A DNA stretch of 64,000 nt from Bacteroidales bacterium UBA5349. Lineage in GTDB: Bacteria > Bacteroidota > Bacteroidia > Bacteroidales > Tenuifilaceae. The translations under genes and the position numbers were made by a program. The notes below the pieces were generated by a model. That model had not been told where the DNA came from. It was given only the letters and a program-made list of their open reading frames with translations, and did not search any database. Positions within the stretch are counted from its first letter, which is position 1; every line of letters begins with the position of its first letter. Below are positions 1 through 7,661 of this stretch, piece after piece. The stretch lies in contig DHQB01000020.1 of NCBI GenBank assembly GCA_002410065.1, positions 186,001-250,000 on the forward strand, given 5' to 3'.

Positions 1-240
1 TGGCGAATCGATATCGAGGTTAAAGCCCGCCATAACATGCAGATGATCCCAAAGTTTATGCTTAAAATCGTTGATATCGCGCAAATGAGGGTTCATGTTT
101 CCCATTACTGCAATAATTGATTTTGCCACTTTGTTACGCTCATCCCTATCGCTAATCTCAAGCAGTTGATCAACCATCTGTTGGATATGCCTTCCATACT
201 CAGGCAAAACCAAGTGTTTCCTCTGGGTGTTATAATCCAT
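1..240 (-). CDS. DUF4290 domain protein, N-terminal part (cut by window edge)
   Basis: The first 80 residues are present, starting at the ATG read from 240 downward; the rest lies beyond base 1. The start MDYNTQRKHLVLPEYGR and the later stretch DINDFKHKLWDHLHVM match the Bacteroidota-specific DUF4290 family as I remember it. The family has no assigned biochemical function. In related genomes this gene is usually followed by murA, so murA may lie just off the left edge (inference). No signal peptide or membrane segment is visible, so the protein is probably cytoplasmic. Confidence 0.8.
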   Translation of the reverse strand, partial: MDYNTQRKHLVLPEYGRHIQQMVDQLLEISDRDERNKVAKSIIAVMGNMNPHLRDINDFKHKLWDHLHVMAGFNLDIDSP

Positions 241-385
241 GTAAATAGTTTATGTTATAATGTTGTGTAAAACAAAGGCGATAAAATCACGTGAGTGAAT
301 GAAATATCGGTTGGTAATTACTGTGCAAAATTAGCTGATTGTTAGTTAAAAACCAAATTTTAGTAACCCTATTGATGGATTGAAC

Positions 386-1309
386 TTACCTGTTAATTAT
401 TTGCCAAATGGCACCCTCTTTAAGAGAATATGACGATTGGAGCATGCGACTCAGCCCAAAACGCATTACAAGAAAATGGGTAAAGATGGTTGCAAGTACA
501 ATCATATCAACGCGCATAGGATCCATCCCTGGGATTAGGCTACGCTCCTGCTTAGTTGTTGACACTAACTTTTTATGGAGATTAAGGTATTTATCAAGAG
601 GAATTTCAATACTTGGGCTTCCATTGGAACCAATATTCAATTGTTCACTAAGTATGCTTCGATACGTGTCGAATGAACCTGAACTACCAATTAGAATTTT
701 CGGTTTATACCTACTAATAACTTCGGATAGATCGGTGAGCTGTGCATCCAAATACTGCTCAACTATGGTTATTTCATCTAATTCAATGGGATCGGATGGG
801 TTAAACCTTTCCAGAAGGCGCGATATGCCTAAATCATAACTCTTTCTCCAAATGCACTCATGCCTGTTTCCAATAATAATCTCGTTGCTCCCCCCTCCAA
901 TATCAAGCATTAGAACGTTTTCATTGTCTAACTCAATGGCTTGTCTTATGCCAAAATAAATAAGTTCGGCTTCCTCGTCACCACCAATAACCTTTACGTT
1001 AATATCATACAGACTCTTTATATCATCAACAAATGCTTTACCATTCTCAGCATTTCGTACTGCCGAGGTGGCAAAAGCAAAGATAATTGAAGTACCATGC
1101 TGTTGAATAGTTTTTATATGCTCTCCAATAGCAAATAGTCCTCTTTGGTAAGCGAAAGGAGCAATTATCTTTTGGTTTATACCTCCTTCTCCCATTTTAA
1201 CAGAGAGCTTCCCAGTATGAGAAATTTGGTAAGTCCTATCCTCATTAATCGAAGCAATAAGCAGGTTAAACGTATTTGTTCCTATATCGATAATTGCTAT
1301 TTTTTTCAT
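386..1309 (-). CDS. Ppx/GppA-family phosphatase (exopolyphosphatase-like)
   Basis: A 307-residue protein of the ASKHA-fold Ppx/GppA family, which hydrolyses polyphosphate or the pppGpp 5'-phosphate in the cytoplasm. Seen: phosphate-1 motif DIGTNTFNLLIAS at about residues 8-20, ATSAVRNAENG at about 80-90, the catalytic-glutamate region GGDEEAELIYFG at about 109-120, and phosphate-2 motif LDIGGGSNEI at about 135-144. The length matches the short form lacking the extra C-terminal HD-like domains of E. coli Ppx, so this is essentially the catalytic core. It lies downstream of the HD phosphohydrolase on the same strand, about 100 bases away. Whether the substrate is polyphosphate or pppGpp cannot be told; the ppk2 gene in this window makes a polyphosphate role plausible. 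Confidence 0.88.
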   Translation of the reverse strand: MKKIAIIDIGTNTFNLLIASINEDRTYQISHTGKLSVKMGEGGINQKIIAPFAYQRGLFAIGEHIKTIQQHGTSIIFAFATSAVRNAENGKAFVDDIKSLYDINVKVIGGDEEAELIYFGIRQAIELDNENVLMLDIGGGSNEIIIGNRHECIWRKSYDLGISRLLERFNPSDPIELDEITIVEQYLDAQLTDLSEVISRYKPKILIGSSGSFDTYRSILSEQLNIGSNGSPSIEIPLDKYLNLHKKLVSTTKQERSLIPGMDPMRVDMIVLATIFTHFLVMRFGLSRMLQSSYSLKEGAIWQIINR

Positions 1310-1412
1310 TGTTGATGATTGATTGAACTCCTAATAATTCACTTTGTAATTGTATGGGCAGAGTCAAAAAGATAATTACTTAAATCTTTAACAAACCTCT
1401 CATTTCAAAAAG

Positions 1413-2108
1413 TCAATAGTTAGTTTGCTTTGAATCTGTGTCCTTCATGTTCCATTCCTCCAAAAATTGTTCCACAAACTGCTGCATAAAGCAATGCCTA
1501 TGCTCTGCTATTGACTTAGCAGTGGAAGTATTAAGCCTATCTTTTAGCAAAAACAGCTTTTCATAAAAATGATTTAGTGTCGATCCTGTTGAACTTTTGT
1601 ACTCCTCATAGCTAGTGTGAAAATTTGGTTTGCTCTCTGGGTTGTATATTTGTCGACGCTTTGAGCCTCCATAGGCAAACGCTCTGGCAACACCAATGGC
1701 ACCAATGGCATCGAGCCTGTCGGCATCCTGAACAATGCAGGCCTCAGGGGATGCTGGCTTAGTATCAACCCCCGCTCCCTTAAATGAAACTTGCTTAATT
1801 ACTTCAAAAACTGCATTAGCAGTTGAAGGTTGTACGCTAACACCTTGCAAAATTCTACGCGCATTGGGAAGATTTTCCTCATCGCCATCAGGCATTTTAT
1901 GGTCATCCATATCGTGGAGTAAAGCAGCCAATTCAACAACCAACAGTTTTGCACCCTCTTGCTCAGCAATATGTTTTGCCATTTGCCACACACGATATAC
2001 ATGCCACCAATCGTGGCCAGTGGTATCGGATGAGTGAAAATCCCTGGCTAACTGAAGTACCTGATTTACTATAATCTGATTATCGTTTTTGGAATCTAAC
2101 AAGCACAT
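1413..2108 (-). CDS. HD-domain phosphohydrolase (YedJ/YpgQ-like)
   Basis: A 231-residue soluble HD-superfamily protein. Metal-binding residues are visible as HDWWH at about 32-36, LLHDMDDHK at about 64-72, and the later aspartate in QDADRLDAIGAIG at about 127-139. The DADRLDAIGA motif is typical of the YedJ/YpgQ branch, which includes nucleotide pyrophosphohydrolases and hydrolases of unknown substrate. The start codon lies inside the 3' end of pssA, giving a 29-base overlap; no closer ATG exists before the conserved part. This suggests translational coupling with pssA. The substrate is not known. Confidence 0.83.
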   Translation of the reverse strand: MCLLDSKNDNQIIVNQVLQLARDFHSSDTTGHDWWHVYRVWQMAKHIAEQEGAKLLVVELAALLHDMDDHKMPDGDEENLPNARRILQGVSVQPSTANAVFEVIKQVSFKGAGVDTKPASPEACIVQDADRLDAIGAIGVARAFAYGGSKRRQIYNPESKPNFHTSYEEYKSSTGSTLNHFYEKLFLLKDRLNTSTAKSIAEHRHCFMQQFVEQFLEEWNMKDTDSKQTNY

Positions 2109-2826
2109 TGTTAACTATTGATATTAAAACATATGCCAGAATGATAACTGCAGCCGATGCTAATCCCATAAATAGAAAGGCAACAATCGATATGATCATT
2201 AATAATATTTGCATCCACAACCCTTTTACCGAATCTCCCTTTTTAACCTTTAACGAGAACATTGGTATTGGTGAAACAAGTAGGGCAGATAAAACTAAGA
2301 CCGTAGCAATTATGGCCAGAGGGGAAGCAGTTAACACGTCGAACCATACCTTAACCGGACTATTAAGCCCAAATACTACTCCTGCAATAAACATTGCATT
2401 TGCGGGGGTTGGTAGTCCAATAAATGAAGTAGTTTGTTGGGTATCAATATTAAAAATGGCCAACCTAAGTGCAGAAAAAACTGCAATTAGGAAAGGTATG
2501 GCAAGAATAACATGTCCATCAATAAAACCCTGTTCGGGCGTTAGTGCAAGCGAATTTCTTAGTAGATGAAAAACAATAACCGAGGGTGCTACACCAAAAC
2601 TCACTAAATCTGAAAGGGAGTCTAGTTCTTTACCCAATGGTGAGTATGCATTAAGTAATCGAGCAACAAAACCATCGAGAAAATCAAAAACAGCTGCAAG
2701 AAGAATAAGATAACCTGCAAAAAGCAGATTTCCTTCAAACGATGAAACAACTGAAAGACAACCGAGCAAAAGATTTACAAGCGTAAGAGTGTTCGGTATG
2801 TATTTAACTGGATTTGGTATACGCAT
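2080..2826 (-). CDS. pssA: CDP-diacylglycerol-serine O-phosphatidyltransferase
   Basis: This inner-membrane enzyme makes phosphatidylserine, the precursor of phosphatidylethanolamine, from CDP-diacylglycerol and L-serine. The CDP-alcohol phosphatidyltransferase signature is complete: FDFLDGFVAR at about residues 47-56, followed by the conserved Gly and two Asp in GKELDSLSD, fitting DGxxAR-x8-GxxxDxxxD. Several hydrophobic segments follow. The frame is open up to 2922, but I place the start at 2826, where MRIPNPVKYIPN gives the usual family N-terminus. A promoter-like -7 box at 2857-2864 lies inside the longer version and argues against it. It is first in a group with the overlapping HD gene. 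Confidence 0.9.
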   Translation of the reverse strand: MRIPNPVKYIPNTLTLVNLLLGCLSVVSSFEGNLLFAGYLILLAAVFDFLDGFVARLLNAYSPLGKELDSLSDLVSFGVAPSVIVFHLLRNSLALTPEQGFIDGHVILAIPFLIAVFSALRLAIFNIDTQQTTSFIGLPTPANAMFIAGVVFGLNSPVKVWFDVLTASPLAIIATVLVLSALLVSPIPMFSLKVKKGDSVKGLWMQILLMIISIVAFLFMGLASAAVIILAYVLISIVNNVLVRFQKR

Positions 2827-2856
2827 GATAAAATTTAATAAATACAATATTTTGAG

Positions 2857-2864
2857 CAAAAGTA
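2857..2864 (-). promoter_or_regulatory. Probable promoter -7 box of pssA
   Basis: Reading the minus strand gives TACTTTTG, an exact match to the Bacteroidota -7 consensus TAnnTTTG, about 30 bases before the chosen pssA start. No clear TTTG -33 element sits at the expected distance, so this is a prediction from one box. Confidence 0.45.
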
Positions 2865-2906
2865 AGTTATTTGAACTGAAAAGCAGACATTCTTTTCTAA
2901 TTCCAT

Positions 2907-2914
2907 TAAATTTG
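2907..2914 (+). promoter_or_regulatory. Probable promoter -7 box of the PorV/PorQ-family gene
   Basis: TAAATTTG matches TAnnTTTG exactly and lies 37 bases before the ATG at 2952, giving a leader of about 30 bases. It is divergent from the pssA box 43 bases away. No -33 TTTG is visible at the right distance. Confidence 0.45.
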
Positions 2915-2951
2915 CCCAGCAATCAGCAAATGATTAAGTTTTAATTTTAGA

Positions 2952-4031
2952 ATGAAAAGGTTAGCAACAATAGCACTTTTGGCATTTACCAGCGTAAGTC
3001 TTAGCGCACAAACAGCTAAGTACAGCAACGATTTCCTTAATATTGGGGTTGGTGCTCGATGGTTAGCCATGGGCAATACCGGCGTTGCGCTAAGTAGCGA
3101 TGTGGAATCGGCCTATTGGAACCCTTCGGGACTGGCCGGAATGAGCAAAAACTTTGAGTTTGGTGCAATGCACGCAAGTTACTTTGCAGGAATGGCCAGT
3201 TATAACCACATTGGATTAGCGCACAAACTCGACTCATCCTCCGCCATTGCATTCACTGCAATTCGGTTTGGGGTTGATGATATACCGAATACCACAGACC
3301 TTATAGATACCGATGGCAATTTCAGCTACGATAGACTTAAGATGTTCTCGGTTGCCGATTACGCATTCCTCCTATCCTATGCACGTAAATTACCTATTAA
3401 AGGACTTTCTGTTGGCGCAAACGCCAAAATCATCTATCGTAATGTTGGAAAATTTGCCAATGCATGGGGATTTGGGATAGATGTTGCTGCAAAATATCAA
3501 TTAGGAAACTGGATTTTGGGAGCAAATTTCAGGGATGTTACTACCACCCTTAATATTTGGAGTTTTAACTCCGATGAGTTGGAGATTACTATTGGTGATA
3601 GCACTTTTAATCAGGCTCCCGACAATGGACTTGAGATTACTTTACCTCAATTAAATGTTGGGATTGCCCGAACTTTTAGCATCACAAATGAAATTGCTTT
3701 AAGTGCCGAGTTTAGCAGTATATTCTACTTCGATGGACAACGCAATACACCACTTACAACTAGTTTTGCTAGCATCGAACCCAGACTTGGAATTGAGGCT
3801 AGCTATCTTAATTTAGTATTTGTAAGAGCAGGGGTAAACAACCTTCAAAGGGTTAAGGATTTTGGCGACAAAACTGCCCTAATCATCCAACCCAACCTTG
3901 GTTTAGGGGTTAAGTATAGGGGCGTATCCATTGATTATGCCCTAACCAATGTTGGCAGCGTAGGATTCTCTCGCTACTCAAATATTTTTAGCTTGCGCTG
4001 GGAGTTTAACTCGTTTAAACGAAGGGGCTAG
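2952..4031 (+). CDS. PorV/PorQ-family outer-membrane protein
   Basis: A 359-residue protein with a signal peptide (MKRLATIALLAFTSVSLSAQ, cleavage expected after SAQ) and a predicted beta-barrel made of alternating short strands. The opening FLNIGVGARWLAMGNTGVAL followed by AYWNPSGLAGM is the hallmark of the PorV/PorQ family (FadL-like barrels). Members include PorV and PorQ, which shuttle and attach type IX secretion cargo, but many paralogues have no assigned role. It is shorter than typical PorV and has no secretion gene beside it, so I leave the gene unnamed. It stands alone between divergent pssA and convergent osmC and ends at a strong terminator. Confidence 0.82.
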   Translation: MKRLATIALLAFTSVSLSAQTAKYSNDFLNIGVGARWLAMGNTGVALSSDVESAYWNPSGLAGMSKNFEFGAMHASYFAGMASYNHIGLAHKLDSSSAIAFTAIRFGVDDIPNTTDLIDTDGNFSYDRLKMFSVADYAFLLSYARKLPIKGLSVGANAKIIYRNVGKFANAWGFGIDVAAKYQLGNWILGANFRDVTTTLNIWSFNSDELEITIGDSTFNQAPDNGLEITLPQLNVGIARTFSITNEIALSAEFSSIFYFDGQRNTPLTTSFASIEPRLGIEASYLNLVFVRAGVNNLQRVKDFGDKTALIIQPNLGLGVKYRGVSIDYALTNVGSVGFSRYSNIFSLRWEFNSFKRRG

Positions 4032-4038
4032 ATACAAT

Positions 4039-4072
4039 AAAGAGTCCGATAGGCATGCCTGTCGGACTCTTT
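4039..4072. terminator. Bidirectional terminator hairpin
   Basis: An 11-base perfect stem (AAAGAGTCCGA at 4039-4049 with TCGGACTCTTT at 4062-4072) encloses a loop that contains AGGCATGCCT, itself a palindrome. A- and T-runs at the stem ends make it work on both strands, between convergent genes ending at 4031 and 4083. Confidence 0.85.
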
Positions 4073-4082
4073 AAACTTTCCA

Positions 4083-4532
4083 TTAAGCTGTTTGTAATGT
4101 CTTAAGCGTAATCTTTAGAGGAGTAGCGTTCATTAGGTTATCGCTAACCGGACAACGTGACTCAACTCTACGCATCCACTCATTTAGGGTTGCCTCATCG
4201 GCATTGCAAACAGGAGTCATTCTCACCTCAAGACCTTTGTAGCCAGCCCTGTCGTCATCGCTCTGACCAAAAAGTTTTGCAGGATTCAAATCACCACAAA
4301 TATCAATCTGCAAATCCTTGATCTCAAACCCCATCTCCTTGGCAATTAAACATCCTGTTACGTTAAGGCAACCTGCAAGGGCAGCCAAAACATACTCAAC
4401 TGGATTAGGAGCCAAATCGGTGCCCCCTAAACTTTGGGGTTCATCAACAATAATTTCAAAATTGCGTGCTTTAACTATAGTTTTTGCATCGCTTGCCCTT
4501 TGGGCTTTAATTCTAAATTTTAAATCAGCCAT
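4083..4532 (-). CDS. OsmC/Ohr-family protein
   Basis: A 149-residue cytoplasmic protein of the OsmC family, which reduces organic hydroperoxides with a reactive cysteine pair. Both cysteines are visible: C55 in LAALAGCLNVTG and C127 in VESRCPVSDNL. The preceding NPVEYVLAALAGC is the standard family motif. It is more like the general OsmC/YhfA branch than Ohr, so the exact substrate is uncertain. It is divergent from a Crp/Fnr regulator, and an 18-base palindrome 55 bases upstream of its start suggests control by that regulator. Confidence 0.87.
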   Translation of the reverse strand: MADLKFRIKAQRASDAKTIVKARNFEIIVDEPQSLGGTDLAPNPVEYVLAALAGCLNVTGCLIAKEMGFEIKDLQIDICGDLNPAKLFGQSDDDRAGYKGLEVRMTPVCNADEATLNEWMRRVESRCPVSDNLMNATPLKITLKTLQTA

Positions 4533-4586
4533 TGCTATATTGTTTTAGTTAATTAGTATTGCTTAAATCTTACACCACAAAATTAA

Positions 4587-4604
4587 CTGTTATTCAAATA
4601 ACAG
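4587..4604. promoter_or_regulatory. Palindromic operator with Crp/Fnr half-site spacing
   Basis: CTGTTATTCAAATAACAG has perfect 8-base arms around CA. It reads TGTTA-N6-TAACA, the same half-site spacing as the CRP site TGTGA-N6-TCACA. It lies between divergent osmC (55 bases to its start) and the Crp/Fnr gene (90 bases to its start), so it is a natural candidate for the regulator's own operator. Binding is inferred, not shown. Confidence 0.6.
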
Positions 4605-4694
4605 AAAAGCAAAAGGCAATGCACAATCTCATCCAAAAACCTTGGATTTTTAATCCTAAAAAATGTAATATTGCTTTTTTAAAAATACTTCAAT

Positions 4695-5360
4695 ATGGCT
4701 AACGAGAACTTTGAAGAAAAATGTTGGTACTCTTTTCTCGATGAACACAATCGTGCTGAAATACTATCTAACTCAACGGTAGTTGATTACAGCAAAGGAG
4801 AGACTATCATAAAACAAGGAGTTGCACCAGGGCAGATTCCCTATCTTGAAAAGGGCATGGTCAAATTAACATCAACCAATAACAAGCGCACAACCACTTT
4901 TAAAATAATTGCCGACAATACATTTATTGGGTTAATGTGTGCTTTTGTAAAAAAGAGGTTTGACTTCTCGGCTATTGCCATCATGCCTTCAACAGTTCGA
5001 ATGATAGACCGATCGTTATTTGAAGAAGCAATTAGAACAAATGGTGAGTTTGCTGTGCACGTTGTTCACGAAATGTCGTTAACAACAAACTTAATTGTTA
5101 CAGAACTCATCCAACTTAACCACAAAAACGCTGATGGGGCTATTTGTACCATACTATTTGAGTTGGCAACAGTTTTCAAAAGCAATACTTTTCAGTTGCC
5201 CTTTAATCGCATTGAGTTTGCCGATACGGTTGGTTACTCAAAGGAGAGCGTAATCAACTGCTTATCATCACTACAGCAGCAGGAGATTATAAAAGTATCG
5301 GGCAAAACCATAGAAATAATCGACATGAACAGGCTTGAAACAATAGCTATGTATGGGTAA
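4695..5360 (+). CDS. Crp/Fnr-family transcriptional regulator
   Basis: A 221-residue protein with an N-terminal cyclic-nucleotide-type beta-barrel (about 10-125; VDYSKGETIIKQG is the typical strand-turn) and a C-terminal winged helix (about 150-215; FADTVGYSKESVINCLSSLQ is the recognition region). It lacks the cysteine cluster of oxygen-sensing FNR, so an iron-sulphur sensor is unlikely. The effector is unknown; Bacteroidota members of this superfamily often do not bind cAMP. Its position opposite osmC, with a shared palindrome, points to control of a stress response and of itself. Confidence 0.87.
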   Translation: MANENFEEKCWYSFLDEHNRAEILSNSTVVDYSKGETIIKQGVAPGQIPYLEKGMVKLTSTNNKRTTTFKIIADNTFIGLMCAFVKKRFDFSAIAIMPSTVRMIDRSLFEEAIRTNGEFAVHVVHEMSLTTNLIVTELIQLNHKNADGAICTILFELATVFKSNTFQLPFNRIEFADTVGYSKESVINCLSSLQQQEIIKVSGKTIEIIDMNRLETIAMYG

Positions 5361-5710
5361 AATTAGAATAGAAGTCATTGGCAATGTGGTATTGTGTTGT
5401 AGCTGTAATGCATATTCTACATTAATACTTGTTTAAATTATTAAACTCAATCTGCTATATCAATATAAATAGTCCTCTCCGTTTTTTTTAATTTAAAAAC
5501 TTAAGTATTTTAAGTCAAAAAGGGGCAATTAATTGCAATAGTTCAAAACACTACCCTATTTATTTTTGATTATAGTTATCTTTTTAACTCTTTTTTTTTC
5601 AGCCTATTAGAAACGGCCACCCACCCCAAACTGTTCATTTCCTGTTGATAAACAATTTTCGTTAGGCTGGTTTAATTTTCTATTTTTGTGAGTTAATTAG
5701 GAGGAAGTAT
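5361..5710. other. 350-base AT-rich gap holding the parE promoter
   Basis: There is no open frame of note and no tRNA-like fold. Several T-runs are present (5479-5490 and 5583-5600). The parE promoter is at the right end. I see nothing else that I can name. Confidence 0.6.
5681..5688 (+). promoter_or_regulatory. Probable promoter -7 box of parE-parC
   Basis: TATTTTTG matches TAnnTTTG exactly. A weak TTTTCG at 5656-5661 is near the expected -33 position. It is followed by an unusually good Shine-Dalgarno AGGAGG (about 5699-5704) and the ATG at 5711, which supports that start. Confidence 0.55.
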
Positions 5711-7633
5711 ATGATGGACGGAGTTTATTCAGAAGATAGCATTAGAACACTTGAGTGGAATGAGCACATTCGCTTACGCCCGGGCATGTACGTGGGTAAG
5801 CTTGGCGATGGCTCACAGCCCGATGATGGTATTTACGTGCTTTTAAAAGAGGTATTTGACAACTCTGTTGACGAATACATGATGGGCAATGGTAGATCAA
5901 TTGAACTTAATATAACCAATTCCTACGTTTCAATTCGTGACTATGGGCGTGGAATCCCTCTTGGCAAATTGGTTGATGTATCATCAAAGATGAATACTGG
6001 TGCCAAGTACGATTCAAAGGTTTTTAAAAAATCTGTTGGACTTAACGGAGTGGGTATTAAAGCCGTTAATGCACTATCCACAACATTTCGCATACAAAGT
6101 TTCCGCGAGGGCAAATCGAAACTTGTTGAGTATACATGTGGCAACATAGTTAATCAGCAGGACATTGATAGTGCTAATGATAAAAACGGTACGCTAGTTG
6201 AATTTTTACCTGATGAGTCTCTTTTTGGAAAATTCAACTATCTGAGTGAGTATATCGAAACCATGATACGCAACTATACCTACCTAAATACAGGTCTGGT
6301 AATTAAGTACAATGGTACTTCATTTGTATCGAAAAACGGATTACTCGATTTACTTAATGAGCTGCTAACTGGTCAGCAATTATACGAACCTATCCACCTT
6401 AAGGGACCAGATATTGAGTTAGCCATTACCCATGGTAGAGGCTATGGTGAGGATTACTACGCATTTGTTAACGGGCAGCATACAACACAAGGCGGCACAC
6501 ACTTAGCATCGTTTCGCGAGGCGTTTGTTAAAACCATTCGTGAGTTCTACAAAAAGGATTTCGACGCATCCGACATACGCACATCCATAATTGCAGCAAT
6601 TAGCATAAGGGTTGAGGAGCCTGTTTTTGAGAGTCAAACCAAAACAAAACTCGGCAGTAGGGATATGGGACCCAACGGCCCATCAGTTCGTCAGTTCATC
6701 GGCGATTTTGTTAAAAATTCATTAGACAACTACCTTCACAAAAACCCGGAGGTAGCCGATGCCATTCTGCACAAAATCCTAGAGTCGGAAAAGGAGCGCA
6801 AGGCCATTTCGGGTATCCAAAAACTAGCCCGCGAACGGGCAAAGAAGGCAAACCTACATAACCGGAAACTGCGTGACTGCCGGGTTCATTATGGCGATAA
6901 AGATGAGCGTAACGTGAACTCAACCCTGTTCATCACCGAGGGCGACTCGGCTAGCGGATCGATAACTAAAAGCCGCGACGTTGTCACACAAGCTGTTTTC
7001 TCGCTTAGAGGAAAACCACTAAACTGCTATGGACTAACCAAAAAAGTGGTTTACGAGAACGAAGAGTTCAACCTGCTTCAGGCTGCACTTAATATTGAAG
7101 AAGATATTGAAAACATCCGCTATAACAAAGTGGTAATTGCCACCGATGCTGACGTTGACGGTATGCACATCCGATTGCTGCTAATAACCTTCTTCCTTCA
7201 GTTCTTTCCCGATCTTATCCGCCAAGAGCATCTCTTTATTCTACAAACCCCACTTTTTAGGGTAAGAAACAAGAAAACAACAAAATATTGTTATAATATA
7301 GACGAAAAGGAGAAGGCGCTCAAAGAGTTGGGTAGTACTGCCGAAATAACCCGATTTAAGGGTTTAGGTGAGATCTCCCCAAGTGAGTTTAAAGCCTTTA
7401 TAGATGAGAATATGAGACTCGATCCTGTTCGCATATCTAATCACGATCAGATTGCCGATCTGCTCCAATTCTACATGGGTAAGAACACGCCCGAAAGACA
7501 AGAGTTTATCATTGAAAACCTTAAGGTTGAAGGCGATCTGTTAGATGATACTATTGAAACCATAGTTGGCAAAACCAAGGAGTCAATATTGGAGTTTGAA
7601 GAAGAAGTAGAAGAGATTGAAGTTCACAACTAA
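5711..7633 (+). CDS. parE: DNA topoisomerase IV subunit B
   Basis: The ATPase subunit of a type IIA topoisomerase that decatenates and relaxes daughter chromosomes. It has 640 residues, normal for the Bacteroidota ParE-type protein. Seen: the GHKL fold ([18 protein letters not shown] near 44-61, IRDYGRGIP near 76-84, [14 protein letters not shown] near 110-123), the transducer, and the TOPRIM domain ([11 protein letters not shown] near 405-415; [10 protein letters not shown] near 480-489). The start is either ATG of the MM pair at 5711/5714; the AGGAGG fits 5711. It forms an operon with parC 28 bases downstream. It could be labelled GyrB by some tools, but the adjacent A subunit and short length favour ParE. 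Confidence 0.92.
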   Translation: MMDGVYSEDSIRTLEWNEHIRLRPGMYVGKLGDGSQPDDGIYVLLKEVFDNSVDEYMMGNGRSIELNITNSYVSIRDYGRGIPLGKLVDVSSKMNTGAKYDSKVFKKSVGLNGVGIKAVNALSTTFRIQSFREGKSKLVEYTCGNIVNQQDIDSANDKNGTLVEFLPDESLFGKFNYLSEYIETMIRNYTYLNTGLVIKYNGTSFVSKNGLLDLLNELLTGQQLYEPIHLKGPDIELAITHGRGYGEDYYAFVNGQHTTQGGTHLASFREAFVKTIREFYKKDFDASDIRTSIIAAISIRVEEPVFESQTKTKLGSRDMGPNGPSVRQFIGDFVKNSLDNYLHKNPEVADAILHKILESEKERKAISGIQKLARERAKKANLHNRKLRDCRVHYGDKDERNVNSTLFITEGDSASGSITKSRDVVTQAVFSLRGKPLNCYGLTKKVVYENEEFNLLQAALNIEEDIENIRYNKVVIATDADVDGMHIRLLLITFFLQFFPDLIRQEHLFILQTPLFRVRNKKTTKYCYNIDEKEKALKELGSTAEITRFKGLGEISPSEFKAFIDENMRLDPVRISNHDQIADLLQFYMGKNTPERQEFIIENLKVEGDLLDDTIETIVGKTKESILEFEEEVEEIEVHN

Positions 7634-7661
7634 TCATTAGCAAGAAATAGCAATACGTACA

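Noticed and set aside
287..294. TCACGTGA, the core of a parS site
   Set aside because: Only 8 of the 16 bases of TGTTTCACGTGAAACA match, and the flanks differ. An 8-base palindrome is expected by chance at this scale.
408..839. Long plus-strand frame opposite the Ppx/GppA gene
   Set aside because: It is antisense to a clear conserved protein and has no domain of its own.
4644..4656. GGATTTTTAATCC hairpin before the Crp/Fnr gene
   Set aside because: The 5-base stem is too short to call an operator or terminator.
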